Shown here piece by piece: positions 14,105 through 15,805 of a DNA stretch of 15,805 bases (its first letter is position 1; every line of letters begins with the position of its first letter). The DNA comes from an uncultured Bacilli bacterium (GTDB lineage: Bacteria > Bacillota_I > Bacilli_A > RF39 > UBA660): positions 1 through 15,805 of the forward strand of contig CANQIR010000005.1 of assembly GCA_947624095.1 (NCBI GenBank), in the 5' to 3' direction. The notes beneath the pieces are model-generated. The model worked only from the letters and a program-made list of their open reading frames with translations. It was not told the DNA's origin and did not search any database. The position numbers and the translations under genes are program-made.

Positions 14105-15082
14105 ATGAAAAAAAGATTTAAAAGCAAGAAGAATCGTTATTCTAAAAAAATTGAATTCCTAATTCCTTTAGCTATCTTAATTATTCTGGCTTTTATTTTC
14201 ACTATTAAACATTTATTTAAAAAAGAATATCATACCAATCTATCTAATACAACTTTTATGAATTATCTAATATTACATCAATTAAGTACTACTACATCTA
14301 CCAATTCTTTAGATAATCTATTAAATATTAATCTCCAAAACCCTACCTCCCTTATAAAATATTCCTTAAATGATTTAGTAACCTTTAAAGAGTTCCATAC
14401 CGATACTTTTGAAGACAATAATACTAGTGATTACATAGAAGATCCAGATCCTACACCTGTTAATGAACCAATTGTTTACATTTACAATTCTCATCAAACC
14501 GAAAGCTATGAATTTAAAGCCCTCGCTGATTACAATATTGAACCAAACGTCCTTATGGCTAGTTACTTATTAAGAGAAAAATTAAATGACCTTCAAATAC
14601 CTACTTTAGTTGAAACTACCAACATTAGTGACATCCTTGTTGCCAATAAATGGCCTTATTACCGTTCTTATGATGCTACTAGACCTTTAATCGAACAAGC
14701 CCAAAAAGATCATCCATCCCTTAAATTATTTATCGATTTACATCGTGATTCAAGTATTAGAGATGCCACTACCTTAACTAAAGGAAATATTACTTATGCT
14801 AAAGTTTTATTCGTCGTTGGTAAAGAACATGATAACTATGAAGCTAATTTAAGTACAGCAACTAATCTTAATAATAAAATCAAAGCTATCGATGAAAATC
14901 TTTCCCGGGGAATTTATTTAAAAGAGGGTGCTGGTGTCAATGGTATCTATAATCAAGATATCTCTCCTAATAGTGTTCTAATCGAATTAGGAGGTCAATA
15001 TAATACTATCGAAGAAGCTAGTAATACTATTAATTTATTAGCTAATATTATTAGTGAATATTTAAAGGAGACTAACGTATGA
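14105..15082 (+). CDS. spoIIP: Stage II sporulation protein SpoIIP
   Basis: Peptidoglycan amidase/endopeptidase that, with SpoIID and SpoIIM, drives engulfment of the forespore. ATG 14105 is chosen because AAGGTGAT ends 4 nt before it; GTG 14096 lies inside that site. The 325 aa begin with a basic tail and one membrane segment (residues 17-35, EFLIPLAILIILAFIFTI). A linker of about 85 residues follows, then the catalytic domain: IVYIYNSHQTESY (His130, Glu133), LFIDLHRDS (His213) and VLIELGGQYNT (Glu294), the expected zinc and catalytic residues. It is shorter than the about 400-residue Bacillus protein. Its TGA overlaps the next start as ATGA. Confidence 0.95.
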   Translation: MKKRFKSKKNRYSKKIEFLIPLAILIILAFIFTIKHLFKKEYHTNLSNTTFMNYLILHQLSTTTSTNSLDNLLNINLQNPTSLIKYSLNDLVTFKEFHTDTFEDNNTSDYIEDPDPTPVNEPIVYIYNSHQTESYEFKALADYNIEPNVLMASYLLREKLNDLQIPTLVETTNISDILVANKWPYYRSYDATRPLIEQAQKDHPSLKLFIDLHRDSSIRDATTLTKGNITYAKVLFVVGKEHDNYEANLSTATNLNNKIKAIDENLSRGIYLKEGAGVNGIYNQDISPNSVLIELGGQYNTIEEASNTINLLANIISEYLKETNV

Positions 15083-15405
15083 AAAAATCCAACTCTGCCA
15101 AATTCTTTTGGTACCCACTTACAATGTTATTTATCATTTTTATTGCTCTTTATATTGCTTTAGAGAGTGGTTATTACGAGACTAAAATATCTGAAAAAAC
15201 TCACCTAACTCAAGAAAAAATTCAAGAATTTGAAACTGATATTCAAAATGGTGTCGCTGTCGATATTAAAGATTATCTAGAAGATGATTATATCGATTAC
15301 TCAAGCAAAATGTCCAAAGCCGGTGTCAAAGTAAGTCAAGGTATTGAAGAATTTATGACTGATGGTTTAAATCACCTTTTTAAAGTCCTTGACACTCTCA
15401 TTTAG
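15079..15405 (+). CDS. Small membrane protein downstream of spoIIP (yqxA position)
   Basis: 108 aa starting in an ATGA overlap with spoIIP, after GGAG at 15066-15069, so it is translationally coupled and probably made during sporulation. One N-terminal membrane segment (residues about 8-29, FFWYPLTMLFIIFIALYIAL) is followed by an acidic region and an amphipathic C-terminal helix (SKMSKAGVKVSQGIEEFMTD). In Bacillus the gene between spoIIP and lepA is yqxA (DUF3679), a membrane protein of similar size and layout. The positional match is an inference; sequence similarity cannot be confirmed by eye, so no symbol is given. A weak hairpin follows. Confidence 0.7.
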   Translation: MKKSNSAKFFWYPLTMLFIIFIALYIALESGYYETKISEKTHLTQEKIQEFETDIQNGVAVDIKDYLEDDYIDYSSKMSKAGVKVSQGIEEFMTDGLNHLFKVLDTLI

Positions 15406-15406
15406 T

Positions 15407-15439
15407 AATATTGACAAACGTCAAATATTTTGCTAAGTT
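15407..15439 (+). promoter_or_regulatory. Promoter of the last gene, overlapping a hairpin
   Basis: TTGACA (15411-15416) is a consensus -35. After 17 nt comes TAAGTT (15434-15439) with the extended TG at 15431-15432. The -35 lies within an imperfect hairpin (AATATTGAC 15407-15415 with GTC-A-AATATT 15420-15429), a weak terminator for the upstream operon. Confidence 0.6.
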
Positions 15440-15462
15440 ATAAATTGAAAAGAGTGAATAAT

Positions 15463-15805
15463 ATGCCAAAAAATGACTATGATGATACGGAAGATCTAAT
15501 CCGCGAAATTCAACGTACTAACCCAAAATATACTTATGAAGACTTAGATAAATTATCCCATGCTCAATTATATAGGATGTTAGAACGTTTAAGAGCTGCC
15601 CAGCAACCCCCAGAGATTCGAACCAATTATGCTAGGGAACTTCGTCAACGCGTAGTATCCCAAGAAGAGGTTGACGTTCAACAAAGCGAAACAGAAGAAT
15701 TCTTTACACCAAAAGAATTAGAAGAAATGTATGGCAAAGATGGAGTCATTCCTTATTATTCATCCAATTTAGGATATAGTGTTAATTTTATTCCAATTAA
15801 AATAA
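15463..15805 (+). CDS. Unrecognised protein, 3' end beyond the window
   Basis: ATG 15463 opens a frame with no stop to the window end (114 codons). A modest ribosome site, AGAGTGA, precedes it, and a strong promoter lies upstream. The product starts MPKNDYDDTEDLIREIQRTN and is highly charged and Gln-rich, with helical stretches (AQLYRMLERLRAAQQ, NYARELRQRVVSQEEV) and then FFTPKELEEMYGKDG. It has no signal or membrane segment so far. In Bacillus lepA would follow yqxA, but this is not LepA, so the conserved order ends here. The family is not recognised. Confidence 0.75.
   Translation, partial: MPKNDYDDTEDLIREIQRTNPKYTYEDLDKLSHAQLYRMLERLRAAQQPPEIRTNYARELRQRVVSQEEVDVQQSETEEFFTPKELEEMYGKDGVIPYYSSNLGYSVNFIPIKI

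Noticed and set aside
15079..15082. TGA read as tryptophan (Mollicutes code)
   Set aside because: TGA ends spoIIP in a coupled ATGA overlap, and all conserved Trp positions use TGG.

Overview
The window looks like chromosome of a low-GC, endospore-forming member of the Bacillota. The sequence is strongly AT-rich, and the intact genes include the mother-cell sigma factor SigK, the germination protease Gpr and the engulfment enzyme SpoIIP. YqeG, YqeH, an endonuclease-type MutL, MiaA and ribosomal protein S20 complete a Firmicutes core. Gene sizes, tight spacing and a short Gpr suggest a compact-genome lineage near the Bacilli/Erysipelotrichia/RF39-like groups; this placement is inference. TGA acts as a stop (for example the ATGA overlap at 15079-15082) and Trp is TGG, so the standard bacterial code applies.

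Region 1 (1 to about 4490) is accessory DNA in visible decay. It holds a truncated small membrane protein, a DUF5412-like membrane protein whose best start is ATA, a phage-type NlpC/P60-like lysin with a LysM domain, and a 670-base stretch with remnants of a minus-strand gene. After these come a broken relative of the first gene (one nonsense codon), a frameshifted gene that resembles immunity-type proteins, a YcxB-like membrane protein, and an unknown gene (possibly immunity-related) whose 3' end was shifted out of frame by a perfect 25-bp tandem duplication. The set resembles a collection of orphan immunity-type genes with no toxin in view.

Region 2 (4492-9200) begins with an uninterrupted sigK on the minus strand. 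Divergent from it is a lipoprotein with an FtsX-extracellular-domain-like core, followed by yqeG-yqeH-mutL, three genes packed with an 8-bp overlap and a 4-bp gap (ribosome assembly and mismatch repair).

Region 3 (9232-12904) has a minus-strand ABC exporter sitting between mutL and miaA, two genes that are neighbours in many Firmicutes, then miaA, then a convergent secreted transglutaminase-like protein.

Region 4 (12956-15805) carries rpsT divergent from gpr-spoIIP plus a small membrane protein in the position of Bacillus yqxA, then an unrecognised gene cut by the window end. Convergent gene pairs share compact hairpins that overlap their stop codons. A recurring feature is a -10 box lying only 5-9 nt upstream of the Shine-Dalgarno sequence, which predicts mRNAs starting almost at the ribosome binding site.
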